DNA of 64,000 nucleotides from M3007 sp033764075 (GCA_033764075.1 JANRJH010000037.1:1-64000); one strand, 5' to 3'; counted from the stretch's first letter, positions 33,176-42,625 are shown. The notes: a model not told the origin generated them from the sequence alone. Numbers and translations: made by a program.

Positions 33176-34387
33176 ATGCATATAAACCTTTTGGCATTGT
33201 CGGTGCCGTTTTTTCTTGTTTTCATCCTGTTGGAGTTTTGGATTGCCCGCAGGCAAGGTAAGGACTATTTCAGTTTTGCCCAGTCGGTGAGCAATCTAAA
33301 TGTCGGCATCGTCGAACGTTTGTCGGATGCTTTCGTGACAGGAAGTTTTTATTTCGTTTATGACTACCTGTACCGCCATTTTGCCGTTTGGCACATCGAA
33401 CCGAGCTGGTATTCCTGGATTTTGCTCCTCGTGGTCACTGATTTTGTGTGGTACTGGTACCACCGCCTGGGGCATGAGGTCAACTTGCTTTGGGGGCTCC
33501 ACATTGTGCACCACCAAAGCCCCGAATTCAATTTCACCGCTTCCACGCGGATCACGGTGTTTCAGGCGGCTGTGCGCACTTGTTTTTGGTCCGTTTTGCC
33601 CATTCTCGGTTTTCCGGCGCCCATGATCACGTCTATCCTGATTATTCACGGCGTGTACCCGTTTTTCACGCATACCCGGCTGGTGGGCAAGCTCGGCTGG
33701 CTGGAATATGTTTTCGTTACGCCCTCGCACCACCGGGTGCACCATGCTTCGAATGAACAGTATTTGGACAAAAACTATGGAGACGTTTTTATTTTTTGGG
33801 ACAAGTTATTCGGCACATTCAAGGAAGAAAAGGAAGAGCCGGTTTATGGTCTGACCAAACCCCTGAACAGTTACAGTTTTTTATGGCAACATTTTCATTT
33901 TTTACTCGAAATGGCCTACGCGATGCGAAAAACGAACGATTTCGGGCAAAAATGGCGTATTTTGGTCGGGTCGCCGGATATGATTGACCCGCGCTATCGT
34001 GAAATACTGGAGCGTAAATATCGCATGTATAATTCGTCCAAACCGGCCCCGGCCCGCTTGAATCGCTATGTGATGGGCCAGATTGCTTTCACGCTTGCCT
34101 TGCTGTTTGTGTTTTTATGCGTTGAAGCGCTATGCAGCGCCGAAGTCAAATGGCTGATCGCCGGTTTTATTCTGATCACCGTCATTAACTGCGGCGCCAT
34201 CCTCGAACGGCGTCGCTGGATTTTTCACGTGGAAATGATCCGTGCCGCTTTGATAGCCACGGGATTGGTGGTATACCTGCCGGCAATGCCCGTGTTTGTA
34301 TTGGTCGGCCTTTTTTTCGTGCTCTCTGTTCACCAATACGACACCCTGGAAGCGGGATATTTCCGCCTGGTGTACCGCAGGGCGTAA
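33176..34387 (+). CDS. sterol desaturase/fatty acid hydroxylase family membrane protein
   Basis: A 403-residue integral-membrane di-iron enzyme of the fatty acid hydroxylase superfamily. The histidine clusters are visible: HRLGH (residue 98 on), HIVHH (112 on) and HRVHH (187 on), with NYGDVFIFWDKLFGTF after the last, as in alkylglycerol monooxygenase and sterol C5-desaturase homologs. Four to six hydrophobic segments surround them, and an extra C-terminal membrane region follows residue 300. Role probably O2-dependent hydroxylation or desaturation of a lipid. The stop codon TAA coincides with the terminal bases of the adjacent IS5-like mini-element. Confidence 0.9.
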   Translation: MHINLLALSVPFFLVFILLEFWIARRQGKDYFSFAQSVSNLNVGIVERLSDAFVTGSFYFVYDYLYRHFAVWHIEPSWYSWILLLVVTDFVWYWYHRLGHEVNLLWGLHIVHHQSPEFNFTASTRITVFQAAVRTCFWSVLPILGFPAPMITSILIIHGVYPFFTHTRLVGKLGWLEYVFVTPSHHRVHHASNEQYLDKNYGDVFIFWDKLFGTFKEEKEEPVYGLTKPLNSYSFLWQHFHFLLEMAYAMRKTNDFGQKWRILVGSPDMIDPRYREILERKYRMYNSSKPAPARLNRYVMGQIAFTLALLFVFLCVEALCSAEVKWLIAGFILITVINCGAILERRRWIFHVEMIRAALIATGLVVYLPAMPVFVLVGLFFVLSVHQYDTLEAGYFRLVYRRA

Positions 34388-34839
34388 GCGCTTGTTCGGG
34401 AATTTTATTTTGTGGAGGGGAATAATCTTTGCAAAACAATGGTCAAGTTAGCCAAAATGATCCAAGTTTGCGAAGATAATACGGTATAACCGCTGGCTTC
34501 TTTCCCTTCACGTTTTCTATCCAGTTGATTCAGTGTGTCATTCATGCGCTGAAAGGTGCCATCACGTTTCCATTTCTCAAAATAATAGTTTGTTGCTCGC
34601 CAATGGGGATAGCATGCTGGCAGATTTCGCCATTGACAACCTGTCCTAACTATATACAACAAGGCGTTACAGATGCTGCGTAAATCCAGTTTACGCTAAC
34701 GTTTTACGTTGAAAAATGCTGATATTGCAGCCCATTGGGAGTCGGTTAGTTCTTCGAACTGTTTGGTCATAGCTTTGATGTTTGGTCACAACAAAGTTAG
34801 ACACGACTCCCGGTTTTAATGTTCCTGAACAAGTGCTTA
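34385..34839 (-). mobile_element. IS5-family-derived mini-element with imperfect 18-bp terminal inverted repeats
   Basis: The left end (34385-34402) reads TAAGCGCTTGTTCGGGAA and the right end (34822-34839), reverse-complemented, reads TAAGCACTTGTTCAGGAA: 16 of 18 match. Between them is a minus-strand transposase with its N- and C-terminal ends but no catalytic middle. If the outer three bases are target duplication (TAA and TTA) they fit a degraded TNA. At about 455 bp it is a non-autonomous relic. Confidence 0.75.
34405..34770 (-). pseudogene. IS5 family transposase, internally deleted and with a nonsense codon
   Basis: From ATG 34770 the frame reads MTKQFEELTDSQWAAISAFF and continues VKR, then an in-frame TAG, then RKLDLRSICNALLY, IVRTGCQWRNLP, YFEKWKRDG and LDRKREGKEAS, the normal IS5 (DUF4096-type) N-terminal half. 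It then jumps to YTVLSSQTWIILANLTIVLQRL, the normal C-terminal end, so the DDE catalytic core is deleted. The gene is non-functional but might be mobilised by a related transposase acting on its inverted repeats. Confidence 0.8.
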
Positions 34840-34926
34840 GACTCAACATAACCCTTGGTTAACATACAAGTTTCAGCTATTTTCTCATGCACAAAACCAG
34901 GCGGCGTGAGGTATAACATCCTGTTC

Positions 34927-36711
34927 ATGAACAAAATACTTGTCCTGCTCTGCCTCTTAGCCAACACGCTGACCGGGTTGGCACAAGAAAACGTCACCGT
35001 AAAATTCAGGGTCAATGCGTCTCCGCTGAAAAACGCAAAAAACTTTGGCGTCAGGGGCAGCCTGTCGCCGCTGAGCTGGGATAAAACATACCTGCTCCAG
35101 GATGCCGACAAAGACGGTGTGTTTGAAGGCGAACTGACCTTCCCGAAAAATGCGGACGCCCCCCTGGAGTACAAGTACGTCTACGGCGATAAAAATACCG
35201 TGTGGGAACTCGAAGGCCAGAACCGGTTTTTGCTGCTGGACAGCACGCAAGTCCAGCTCGACGACCGGTGGAACGTACAAAATGCATTTGACCTCAATCG
35301 CCTGCCCAACATCAGCGCAGAAAAACTGAGCGAGGATTTTATCGTACTCAAAAAGGCGCTGCTGGCGATTCACCCGGGGCTGTACCGCTACAAGACCCGG
35401 AGCGAAATGGACTCCATTTTTGATCATTTCCAAAAGGTATTCGCCCAACCCCTCTCTCACCGGGAGGCCTTTTTGCAGCTCACCCGGCTGACCTCGAGCA
35501 TTCAATGCGGGCATACATTCCCGAGTTTTTACAACCAGGGTGTTCTGGTGCGCGAGGTGGTGCTGAATCAAAAAGACAAATTGCCGTTTACCTTCCGGAT
35601 ACTGGACGGGAAAATGATCGTAACAGCGTCCGTCGCCGAAAACGCCAACCTGCCCACCGGCACAGAAATCCTGACCATTGACGGCGTGCCTGCAAAAACA
35701 TTCCTGAAAGAAACCGCAAGCCTGGTAAAGGCCGACGGCCCCAACGATGCCAAACGCTACGCTGACCTCAACACCTTTGGGGTGGGCGATTATTTTGAAG
35801 CGTTTGACTGTTATTTCCCGTTGTTGTATCCGCCCGTTGATCAACAGTACCGCCTGACCGTAAAAACACCCGGCAGCCAAAGTACCGAAGCCATAACGGT
35901 AAATACCGTAACCCGTTCGGAAAGAACAGGCGCCCTGATGCAAAAGAACCCGGATCACCTGAACAAAGCCGACCAGTTGTGGAAACTTGAATTTTGGGAA
36001 AACAATACGGCCTACCTGCAACTTGGCACGTTCGATGTATTCCAGCTCTCCTTTGAATGGAGCCAGTTTCTGAAAAACGCCTTTGCCGAAATCCGGAAAC
36101 GCAAAACCCGCCACCTGGTCATTGACATCCGGTGGAATGAGGGCGGACAGGATGAAGTGCTGCTGTTTATCGGAAAAAACATCGGAAAACAGCCTGTCAA
36201 AATACCGCAGCGCCAGGACCGGGTGCGGTACCGCCGCATAACGCCGGAGTTAAGACCGTACCTGTACACCTGGGACAGTACCTTTTTCGACCTGTCCCGA
36301 AGAACCCAACCCCTTAACGACGATTACTTTTTGCTGACCGGGGAGAACACAACGGAAATAAAACCCTTTGACAATGCCTTTGGGGGCGAAACATACCTGC
36401 TCGTGAACGCTTCGAACAGTTCGGCAACCTTTTACTTTGCTGAAATCGCCCGGGAAAACAAGCTGGCCACGCTCATCGGTGAAACGACCGGAGGAAGCCA
36501 AAAAGGACTCAACGCAAGCACCATGTTTTTTTTGCGCCTGCCCCATTCGCAATTGGAAATTGACATTCCGATTGTCGGCTCTTTTTCAGACGACAAACCC
36601 GCCGGAGGCATACCGCCCGATGTTCCGGTGTCCCAGTCTTTGGCGGATTTACTGAAAGGCGAAGACAGCGTTTTGAAAGCTGCCAAAGCATTGATCCAAC
36701 AAAGGAACTAA
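34927..36711 (+). CDS. S41 family peptidase-like secreted protein with N-terminal starch-binding-like domain
   Basis: A 594-residue exported protein. ATG 34927 gives a signal peptide (MNKILVLLCLLANTLTGLA). Residues 20-115 resemble a CBM20/CBM48 or E-set domain (VRGSLSPLSWD, ADKDGVFEGELTFP, YKYVYGD). The remainder has the layout of S41 C-terminal-processing peptidases: a PDZ-like middle (LPTGTEILTIDGVPA, about 237-251), then DIRWNEGGQDE, a possible nucleophile in NASNSSATF, and IGETTGGSQKG. Non-canonical around the Ser/Lys site, so activity is uncertain. Starts 87 bp after the IS relic. Confidence 0.7.
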   Translation: MNKILVLLCLLANTLTGLAQENVTVKFRVNASPLKNAKNFGVRGSLSPLSWDKTYLLQDADKDGVFEGELTFPKNADAPLEYKYVYGDKNTVWELEGQNRFLLLDSTQVQLDDRWNVQNAFDLNRLPNISAEKLSEDFIVLKKALLAIHPGLYRYKTRSEMDSIFDHFQKVFAQPLSHREAFLQLTRLTSSIQCGHTFPSFYNQGVLVREVVLNQKDKLPFTFRILDGKMIVTASVAENANLPTGTEILTIDGVPAKTFLKETASLVKADGPNDAKRYADLNTFGVGDYFEAFDCYFPLLYPPVDQQYRLTVKTPGSQSTEAITVNTVTRSERTGALMQKNPDHLNKADQLWKLEFWENNTAYLQLGTFDVFQLSFEWSQFLKNAFAEIRKRKTRHLVIDIRWNEGGQDEVLLFIGKNIGKQPVKIPQRQDRVRYRRITPELRPYLYTWDSTFFDLSRRTQPLNDDYFLLTGENTTEIKPFDNAFGGETYLLVNASNSSATFYFAEIARENKLATLIGETTGGSQKGLNASTMFFLRLPHSQLEIDIPIVGSFSDDKPAGGIPPDVPVSQSLADLLKGEDSVLKAAKALIQQRN

Positions 36712-36741
36712 ATTACCATTGTCCAATACAAACACCCCGCC

Positions 36742-37230
36742 ATGAACACCAGCGCACAACTCGCCAGCCGTTTTCGGGAAGTTCTGCTGAACGGCACATG
36801 GATAGCGAACACCAATTTTAAAGACCAACTGACGGCCATCGACTGGAAGCAGGCCAACGCACCCGTGGGGCGCCTGAACACCATCGCCCTGCTTGCCTTC
36901 CACATCCATTACTACATTGCCGGCGTACTGAACGTGTTGGAAGGGGGCTCGCTCGACATCCGCGACAAATACAGTTTCGACATGCCGCCCATACGATCGG
37001 CCGAAGACTGGGATGCGCTGCGCAGCCGACTCTGGCGCGATGCCGAACGCTTTGCCGAACGCCTGGCGCAATTCCCGGAAGACCGGTGGTCCGACGTTTT
37101 TGTCGACGAAAAATACGGAACATACCAGCGAAACATCGAAGGACTGATCGAACACAGCTACTACCACCTGGGACAGGTGGTGCTGATCCGGAAATTATTG
37201 GTGGAAGGTATTGCGAATGCCAATAGCTAA
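36742..37230 (+). CDS. DinB-like (DUF1572-type) protein
   Basis: A 162-residue cytosolic four-helix-bundle protein. His54-x-His56 in LLAFHIHYYIAGV and HSYYHLGQV near residues 138-146 give the three histidine metal ligands of the DinB/YfiT superfamily. Members include bacillithiol- or mycothiol-dependent transferases and many unknowns; the present length and motifs fit DUF1572. The last codons and the TAA lie in a 28-bp tandem duplication. Probably co-transcribed with the S41-like gene (30-bp gap). Confidence 0.75.
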   Translation: MNTSAQLASRFREVLLNGTWIANTNFKDQLTAIDWKQANAPVGRLNTIALLAFHIHYYIAGVLNVLEGGSLDIRDKYSFDMPPIRSAEDWDALRSRLWRDAERFAERLAQFPEDRWSDVFVDEKYGTYQRNIEGLIEHSYYHLGQVVLIRKLLVEGIANANS

Positions 37231-37262
37231 CTTTGGTATTTCGAATGCCAATAGCTAACTTT
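37207..37262. repeat. 28-bp tandem duplication over a stop codon
   Basis: Two directly adjacent 28-bp units (37207-37234 and 37235-37262) differ at one base. The first copy holds the last codons and the TAA of the DinB-like gene; the second copy is pure spacer ahead of the next gene. Looks like a recent slippage duplication. Confidence 0.85.
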
Positions 37263-37275
37263 AACGCAAAAAAAA

Positions 37276-38196
37276 ATGGCGCAGGAACCCGAAAAACGGT
37301 TTTCATTGGCGGAAAACAAGCTGCTCACCGCATTAAAACCGGCCTTTGCACTCACAGGCCAGTCGGATATGGTGGCGCTGGCCGCCAACTACCTGATCGA
37401 AACGGCCTTTCGATTCATCAAGCTCGGCTCCCGCATGAAGCAGGAGATCGAAAAAAACCGGCTGGCACTGGATGCTGCCGTCAAGGCCGAGGGCATCTTC
37501 AGGGAGCCCGTCCATGTGGGACTCGACAACACCCTGGTGCGCAATTTCTGGTTCAACGGCCGGTGTAAGCTGCTGTACCCCAATGCCTATCAATTGATGG
37601 AGCCCGAACGTACCCTTTTTGCAGAAGGCACCGAAGAAGAAAAACAAAAAGCCTGGAAAATCCTGAAAGTGGCCTATCGGGTTATTCCGGACTACCTGGA
37701 CGACCAGAAGCTGTCCGACCCGCTGTTGCAGGAACTGGTGGGCAAGTGGATCGATCCGGGCAACAAAAACATCCGCGAGATCGTGCTCGATCTGGTGCCG
37801 TTTCTCGGCGAGGAGTCCTTTTCCATGAACGGACTGAAAGACAACCTGCGGGCCCACACCCTCGAAAAGCTCGCCTTTCACCAGTCACGCCTGAACAAAC
37901 TCTCCGAGGAGCAGCTCAGCGCCGTCAATACGGCGATCAACGACCTGGTGTGGGGCGCACTGGAGGAAGATGAAAATTCGGTGGATAAAACCCTGGAATT
38001 CCTCGTGGACCGCCGGTTGCTGCACATTGATGAAGAAATTGAACTCCTGAAACAGGAGCAGGAAAAATGGGAAGATCCGGACACCGCTTCGTCGGGTACA
38101 GCCACCGAACGCGAAGCCCGGCAAAAGGAGAGCCGGCGTATGGAGGCGCGGATTAAAGAGCTGGAGGAACTGAAGACCAAGCTTAAAGGTGTATAA
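37276..38196 (+). CDS. conserved-looking hypothetical protein, helical, cytosolic
   Basis: A 306-residue, charged, mostly alpha-helical protein without signal peptide or membrane segment. I do not recognise the family. The N-terminal third has a hydrophobic helix LAANYLIETAFRFIKLG and an NTLVRNFWFNGRCKLLYPNAY segment. The C-terminal 70 residues are almost entirely Glu/Lys/Arg with heptad character (LEFLVDRRLLHIDEEIELL onward), consistent with a coiled coil. It starts 45 bp after the DinB-like gene and is followed within 7 bp by a lipoprotein gene, so the two may work together. Confidence 0.7.
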   Translation: MAQEPEKRFSLAENKLLTALKPAFALTGQSDMVALAANYLIETAFRFIKLGSRMKQEIEKNRLALDAAVKAEGIFREPVHVGLDNTLVRNFWFNGRCKLLYPNAYQLMEPERTLFAEGTEEEKQKAWKILKVAYRVIPDYLDDQKLSDPLLQELVGKWIDPGNKNIREIVLDLVPFLGEESFSMNGLKDNLRAHTLEKLAFHQSRLNKLSEEQLSAVNTAINDLVWGALEEDENSVDKTLEFLVDRRLLHIDEEIELLKQEQEKWEDPDTASSGTATEREARQKESRRMEARIKELEELKTKLKGV

Positions 38197-38203
38197 AGAC
38201 AAG

Positions 38204-39238
38204 ATGATGAAAAAATCCCGTTCAATTTTTCAATGGACACTCCTGATCACGCTGTTGGCTGCCGGAGGCTGTTCCGTCAAAAACGCCGAAGCGCTCAAAG
38301 GCCCTTACCAGGACGCACTGGAAGCCTACTACAGCGGCATAGAAACGCAACGGTACGACGCTGCCCTGCAGAAGGCCTCCGCAGCGCTGAAAGCGTCGCC
38401 CGACGACCTGGCCGTACGCATGCTGCGCGCCCAGATCAACCTGATGCAATTCCGCGCGCTGATGGAACAGGGAAACCAGAACAGCGAGGCCGCCGGCGTA
38501 AAAACACGCCTGCTGGCCGACCTGCGGGTTATTGACGAAAACATGGACAAAATAGCCCCCGAAACCGACTGGGTGGCGCCGCGGGTGTACACCGCTGTCG
38601 GCGATGTGCTGCTGCTGGAAGGAAACCAGTCCCTGGGAAAAGCCGAAAGCAGTTTTTCCAAAAAGGAGGCCTGGCAGACGATGGCTTTTTTCGAAGCGGC
38701 CGCTTTGTACTACGCCAAGGCCATCAAAATGACCGAAACGGCCAAAGAACCGACGCCGGGTATGCGCAATGAACAGGGCAACGCCCAGGACGGGCTGGTG
38801 CAGTCTTACCGCGGTTACCTGGAGTCCATTGCCCTGCTGGAAAATGCGTACACGTCCTCAGATGCCGTTTTCAGCCGAAACTTCGACCAGGAACGCCTGG
38901 CGACCATCGACCGGCTGCTGCTGTTGGTAGAGGGCAAAACCGCATTCGTCCGGGAGCTGCCCGAAGTGCGCCTGCCCCTCGACCGTGTGTACCACGAAGA
39001 GGCCGATCAGTTGTTCGTGCTCATCACCACCCGACAGGCAATGGACATCGAAGGGTTGTGCGCCGGCGCCCCGCCCGATGCCAAAGCAGTGCTCGAGCAA
39101 CAAGCAGCACTGCGGAAAAACCTGCACCGGATGGCCACCCACCGGGCCATCAGCAGCATGATGGGCGCAGAAGTGGTGTTCGTGGCCGCAGAGATGGAAT
39201 TGGGCTACAACCGGGATGCACAAAAGGTTTGTCCCTAG
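38204..39238 (+). CDS. TPR-like lipoprotein of unknown function
   Basis: A 344-residue lipoprotein. ATG 38204 (or 38207) gives a signal peptide ending in LLAAGGC, a good lipobox; the GTG start further upstream would overlap the previous gene. Residues after the cysteine form helical hairpins reminiscent of tetratricopeptide repeats (YYSGIETQRYDAALQKASAALKASPDDLAVRMLRA). A long helical region follows with a possible second repeat around FFEAAALYYAKAIK. Likely an outer-membrane scaffold; no enzymatic motif is seen. Probably co-transcribed with the upstream unknown gene. Confidence 0.75.
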   Translation: MMKKSRSIFQWTLLITLLAAGGCSVKNAEALKGPYQDALEAYYSGIETQRYDAALQKASAALKASPDDLAVRMLRAQINLMQFRALMEQGNQNSEAAGVKTRLLADLRVIDENMDKIAPETDWVAPRVYTAVGDVLLLEGNQSLGKAESSFSKKEAWQTMAFFEAAALYYAKAIKMTETAKEPTPGMRNEQGNAQDGLVQSYRGYLESIALLENAYTSSDAVFSRNFDQERLATIDRLLLLVEGKTAFVRELPEVRLPLDRVYHEEADQLFVLITTRQAMDIEGLCAGAPPDAKAVLEQQAALRKNLHRMATHRAISSMMGAEVVFVAAEMELGYNRDAQKVCP

Positions 39239-39484
39239 ACCGGATTAATATCCAGTATACATGCACCCTTTCCGTTACAAGCGGAATTGTTCAATAAACA
39301 ATTGATCACCAAATATTAGCGCGCTTTGTTCCGACATACCCTTCGCCAGATTGTTATGGTGTATATCGAAAGTATATTGTCTTGAATAAAAACAATAGCG
39401 CTAAATTTAACGGCTTCAAAAACCCACACACGTTCGGCTTCAACCCGTTTTTACGAAATAATTAACCAGCTCACAGCCCATTTG

Positions 39485-42400
39485 ATGAAAAATCTACTCT
39501 TTTTCGTGGTATGCCTCTTTGTGGCGACCATACTCGGCGCACAAACCACACAGGTGTCCGTTCTGAAACAGGAACAGGGCATGACCCTGATGGTGAACGG
39601 CCAACCGTTCATGATCAACGGCATGAACTGGGACTACTGCCCCATCGGCACCAATTACACGTACAGTTTGTGGAACCAACCGGACGACATCATCCGGGCG
39701 GCGCTGGACCAGGAAATGCCCCTGCTCCGGGAAATGGGCGTGAACGCCATACGCCAATACACCGGGGTGCCGGCCAGGTGGATTCGGTACATCTACGAAA
39801 AGTACGGTATTTATACCATGCTCAACCACTCCTTCGGCCGATACGGCCTGACGCTTGACGGCTCCTGGGCGCCAAACACGGAATACGCCGACCCCCGGGT
39901 GCGCGCCCTGCTGCTGAAGGAGGTTCAGGAAATGACCGCCGAATACAAGGACACGCCAGGGCTGCTGATGTTTCTGCTGGGCAACGAAAACAACTACGGA
40001 CTTTTCTGGGACGGCGCCGAAACGGAGGATATCCCCATCGAAAACCGGAAATCTACCGTGCGGGCGGAGTCCATGTATCAACTCTTTAACGAAGCAGTCC
40101 GGCAGATGAAAACCATCGACAAGTCCCACCCGATGGCCATCTGTAACGGCGATTTGTTGTTTCTGGACATCATCGCCCGCCTGTGCCCGGATGTAGACAT
40201 CCTGGGCGTCAACATGTACCGGGGTGTTTCGTTTGGCGACGCCTTCGAGCGGGTGAAAAACGAATACGGCAAACCTCTGATGTTCACCGAATTTGGAGCA
40301 GATGCCTTTAACGCCGTTTCCAACAGCGAAGACCAGCAGCCCCAGGCGGAATGCATGCTGAGCAACTGGAGGGAAATTTACGAAAACGCCGCCGGGCTGG
40401 GTAAATCCGGCAACTCCATCGGCGGCTTTACTTTTCAGTTCAGCGACGGCTGGTGGAAGTTCGGCCAGACCAGCAATCTGGACGTGCACGACAACAACGC
40501 GTCCTGGTCGAACGGCGGATACCTGAGCGACTACATAGAGGGCGAGAACAACATGAACGAGGAGTGGTTTGGCATCTGTGCCAAAGGCCCCACCGACGAA
40601 CGCGGACTCTACCGCCTGTATCCGCGGGCAGCCTATTATGCCCTCAAGGAGGCCCACACCCTGAACCCTTACCAAAGCGGAACCACCACGGCATCCATCA
40701 ACGCCCATTTCAGCCAAATCGGGGTTACCGATGCCGCCCTGAAGGCCCGCGGCGATCAGGCTGCCCTGAAAAGCGAACAATACGGTAAAATCTACATGAG
40801 CCGCCTGAGTGCCGAACTGACTACCTTCAACACCGGCGGGCACCTCATCAGCACACCCGATGAACCTGATCCGGACAAGGAAGTGTACCCCAACCAACTG
40901 GGATTTGACCACATGCAGTCGTTCTTCTTCGGCGTCGGCGCCAACCCCGCACCCAACATGCGGGCCTCGGTGGAAATGAACGTGCTCGGCAACGTGGCGC
41001 TGAACCCCATCAACGAGATCTTCTACGAAAACCGGGGCCGTCCAGTGGTGGTCAACAACACCAACACAGGCAACCAAGTTACCCTCAACGATGTAAACCG
41101 CATTCAGGTGTACCGCGCCGAGATCGAATGGAACCACCGGGATTTCGACCTCACCGGCTTCTACCGCACTGGCCATTACCACTGGGGGTATGAGGGCGAC
41201 TTCTTCGGGCTGTACCCGGAAGCCAATTATGGCCCCACCATCGACATTTACAACGGTAACGCCCCCCTGGGCGTCGAAATCGACGGCAAGCGCAAACTCA
41301 AGGGGCTGAGCTTAGCCATGGGCCCCGAACTGTGGTGGGGGGCCAACCCAGCCGTGCTCCTCAAGTACAGCCGAACCGTGGGAGGGGTCGACCTCACCGG
41401 TATCTTCCACGAAGACCTGGCACAGCGCGGAACCACCGAAAGCTCCTTCGCCATCCCCGTGCCCAAAACGCGCCGGTTGACCCTGCACGCCAAAAAGGAC
41501 CTGGGCAACCTGGGGCTCGAGCTCGGCGGCATCTGGGCCGGGCAGCCGCTGGTTGGCCGGACTTTCCAGATTGTAGACGGCGAAAGCGGCGATTACACCG
41601 TTTATCAGGATGAAATCCGGCCGGAAGACAACTGGGGCGGCAAGGTGAAGGTCACCTTCTCCAAAGGAAGGGTCAACTGGTACGCGCAGGCCGCCGCCAT
41701 GGCCCTCGTGGCCAACGGCGGCGCCGACTACACCAAAACCTTCACCGGATGGCGCCTCAAAGACAGCGGCAGCGGCAACCAGTACAACTTCCTGAGCGGT
41801 TTCACCTACGGAATGGGCGATTGGCAGATAGCCCCCAACTTCCTGTGGCAGCGCCCCATCGAAGGCCCCATTCCCGGCGACGTGCCGGCCCCCGGCAGGC
41901 CGCGCAACATCCTCGACGACCCGTTCGTCGTGCGCGCCAACCGCGAAACGGTGGCGGGTGAATTGCTCCTCACCTACGACCCCACACCCGCCACCTGGAT
42001 GTATGAATGGGACAATGACCGCGCCGAAGACGCCCGACTGGCCGTCAGCACCGGCTTCGTCTATCGCCACCTGCCCACCATCCAGGATGCCGCCATTGGT
42101 ATCCTGCCCGACGGACGCACCACCTTCGCCTTTCCCGGCTCGGCGCCCGCCGAAGACCTCTGGGAAGCGTACGCCCGCATCGTTTCCAAGCTGAACCCCT
42201 CTCTGGGACTCGTGGGCAACCTGTACACCGGCACCGCCCAGGCCAACGGCAACGACACCCGAACCATCAACCGCTTCGGCGCCGACCTGCGGCTCATCTA
42301 CCAGTCCATTAAAGTGATCGGCGGCATCAAGATCAACGACTGGGGGCCCTATGACTACCACCGCGACTTTAACCTCACCTTTCCCCAGCAATACCTGCTC

Positions 42401-42625
42401 GACGTGTCCACCACCCTCGGAAAACCCAGCTGGCTCCAGCTGCCCAACACCGAAATCGGTATCCAGGGCATGTTCCGAACCCTCGACCAGTACTCGCCGC
42501 GGTACGCCCCGACCACCACGATCAACCCGGCCGGAGAGGTCGTGCCCGACCCGACCGCACCCGGCTACCCCAACGGAAACGAATGGGAAATCAGAACCTA
42601 CCTGCGCATCAACATCTTTCAATAG
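39485..42625 (+). CDS. clan GH-A glycosidase with C-terminal outer-membrane beta-barrel-like region
   Basis: A 1046-residue exported protein and first gene of the glucan run. ATG 39485 is preferred over the preceding TTG. A signal peptide ends at ILGAQ. Residues 25-400 form a GH2/GH5-like (beta/alpha)8 barrel with GMNWDYCP, acid/base Glu168 in LGNEN and nucleophile Glu269 in FTEFGADAF. From about residue 430 the sequence changes to alternating amphipathic strands rich in Trp/Tyr/Gly (LSLAMGPELWWGANPAVLLKY, LGLELGGIWAG, VNWYAQAAAMAL) and ends RTYLRINIFQ with a C-terminal aromatic, as in outer-membrane barrels. Probably a surface or periplasmic endo-/exo-glucanase fused to a porin-like domain. 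Confidence 0.7.
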   Translation: MKNLLFFVVCLFVATILGAQTTQVSVLKQEQGMTLMVNGQPFMINGMNWDYCPIGTNYTYSLWNQPDDIIRAALDQEMPLLREMGVNAIRQYTGVPARWIRYIYEKYGIYTMLNHSFGRYGLTLDGSWAPNTEYADPRVRALLLKEVQEMTAEYKDTPGLLMFLLGNENNYGLFWDGAETEDIPIENRKSTVRAESMYQLFNEAVRQMKTIDKSHPMAICNGDLLFLDIIARLCPDVDILGVNMYRGVSFGDAFERVKNEYGKPLMFTEFGADAFNAVSNSEDQQPQAECMLSNWREIYENAAGLGKSGNSIGGFTFQFSDGWWKFGQTSNLDVHDNNASWSNGGYLSDYIEGENNMNEEWFGICAKGPTDERGLYRLYPRAAYYALKEAHTLNPYQSGTTTASINAHFSQIGVTDAALKARGDQAALKSEQYGKIYMSRLSAELTTFNTGGHLISTPDEPDPDKEVYPNQLGFDHMQSFFFGVGANPAPNMRASVEMNVLGNVALNPINEIFYENRGRPVVVNNTNTGNQVTLNDVNRIQVYRAEIEWNHRDFDLTGFYRTGHYHWGYEGDFFGLYPEANYGPTIDIYNGNAPLGVEIDGKRKLKGLSLAMGPELWWGANPAVLLKYSRTVGGVDLTGIFHEDLAQRGTTESSFAIPVPKTRRLTLHAKKDLGNLGLELGGIWAGQPLVGRTFQIVDGESGDYTVYQDEIRPEDNWGGKVKVTFSKGRVNWYAQAAAMALVANGGADYTKTFTGWRLKDSGSGNQYNFLSGFTYGMGDWQIAPNFLWQRPIEGPIPGDVPAPGRPRNILDDPFVVRANRETVAGELLLTYDPTPATWMYEWDNDRAEDARLAVSTGFVYRHLPTIQDAAIGILPDGRTTFAFPGSAPAEDLWEAYARIVSKLNPSLGLVGNLYTGTAQANGNDTRTINRFGADLRLIYQSIKVIGGIKINDWGPYDYHRDFNLTFPQQYLLDVSTTLGKPSWLQLPNTEIGIQGMFRTLDQYSPRYAPTTTINPAGEVVPDPTAPGYPNGNEWEIRTYLRINIFQ

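Noticed and set aside
38189..38203. GTG start for the TPR-like lipoprotein
   Set aside because: It would overlap the upstream gene and put five charged residues before a complete signal peptide that begins at ATG 38204.
39239..39484. Promoter for the glucan operon
   Set aside because: TAAATTTA at 39412 and nearby TTG triplets were considered, but spacing and match to TTTG-n20-TAnnTTTG are poor; not called as a feature.
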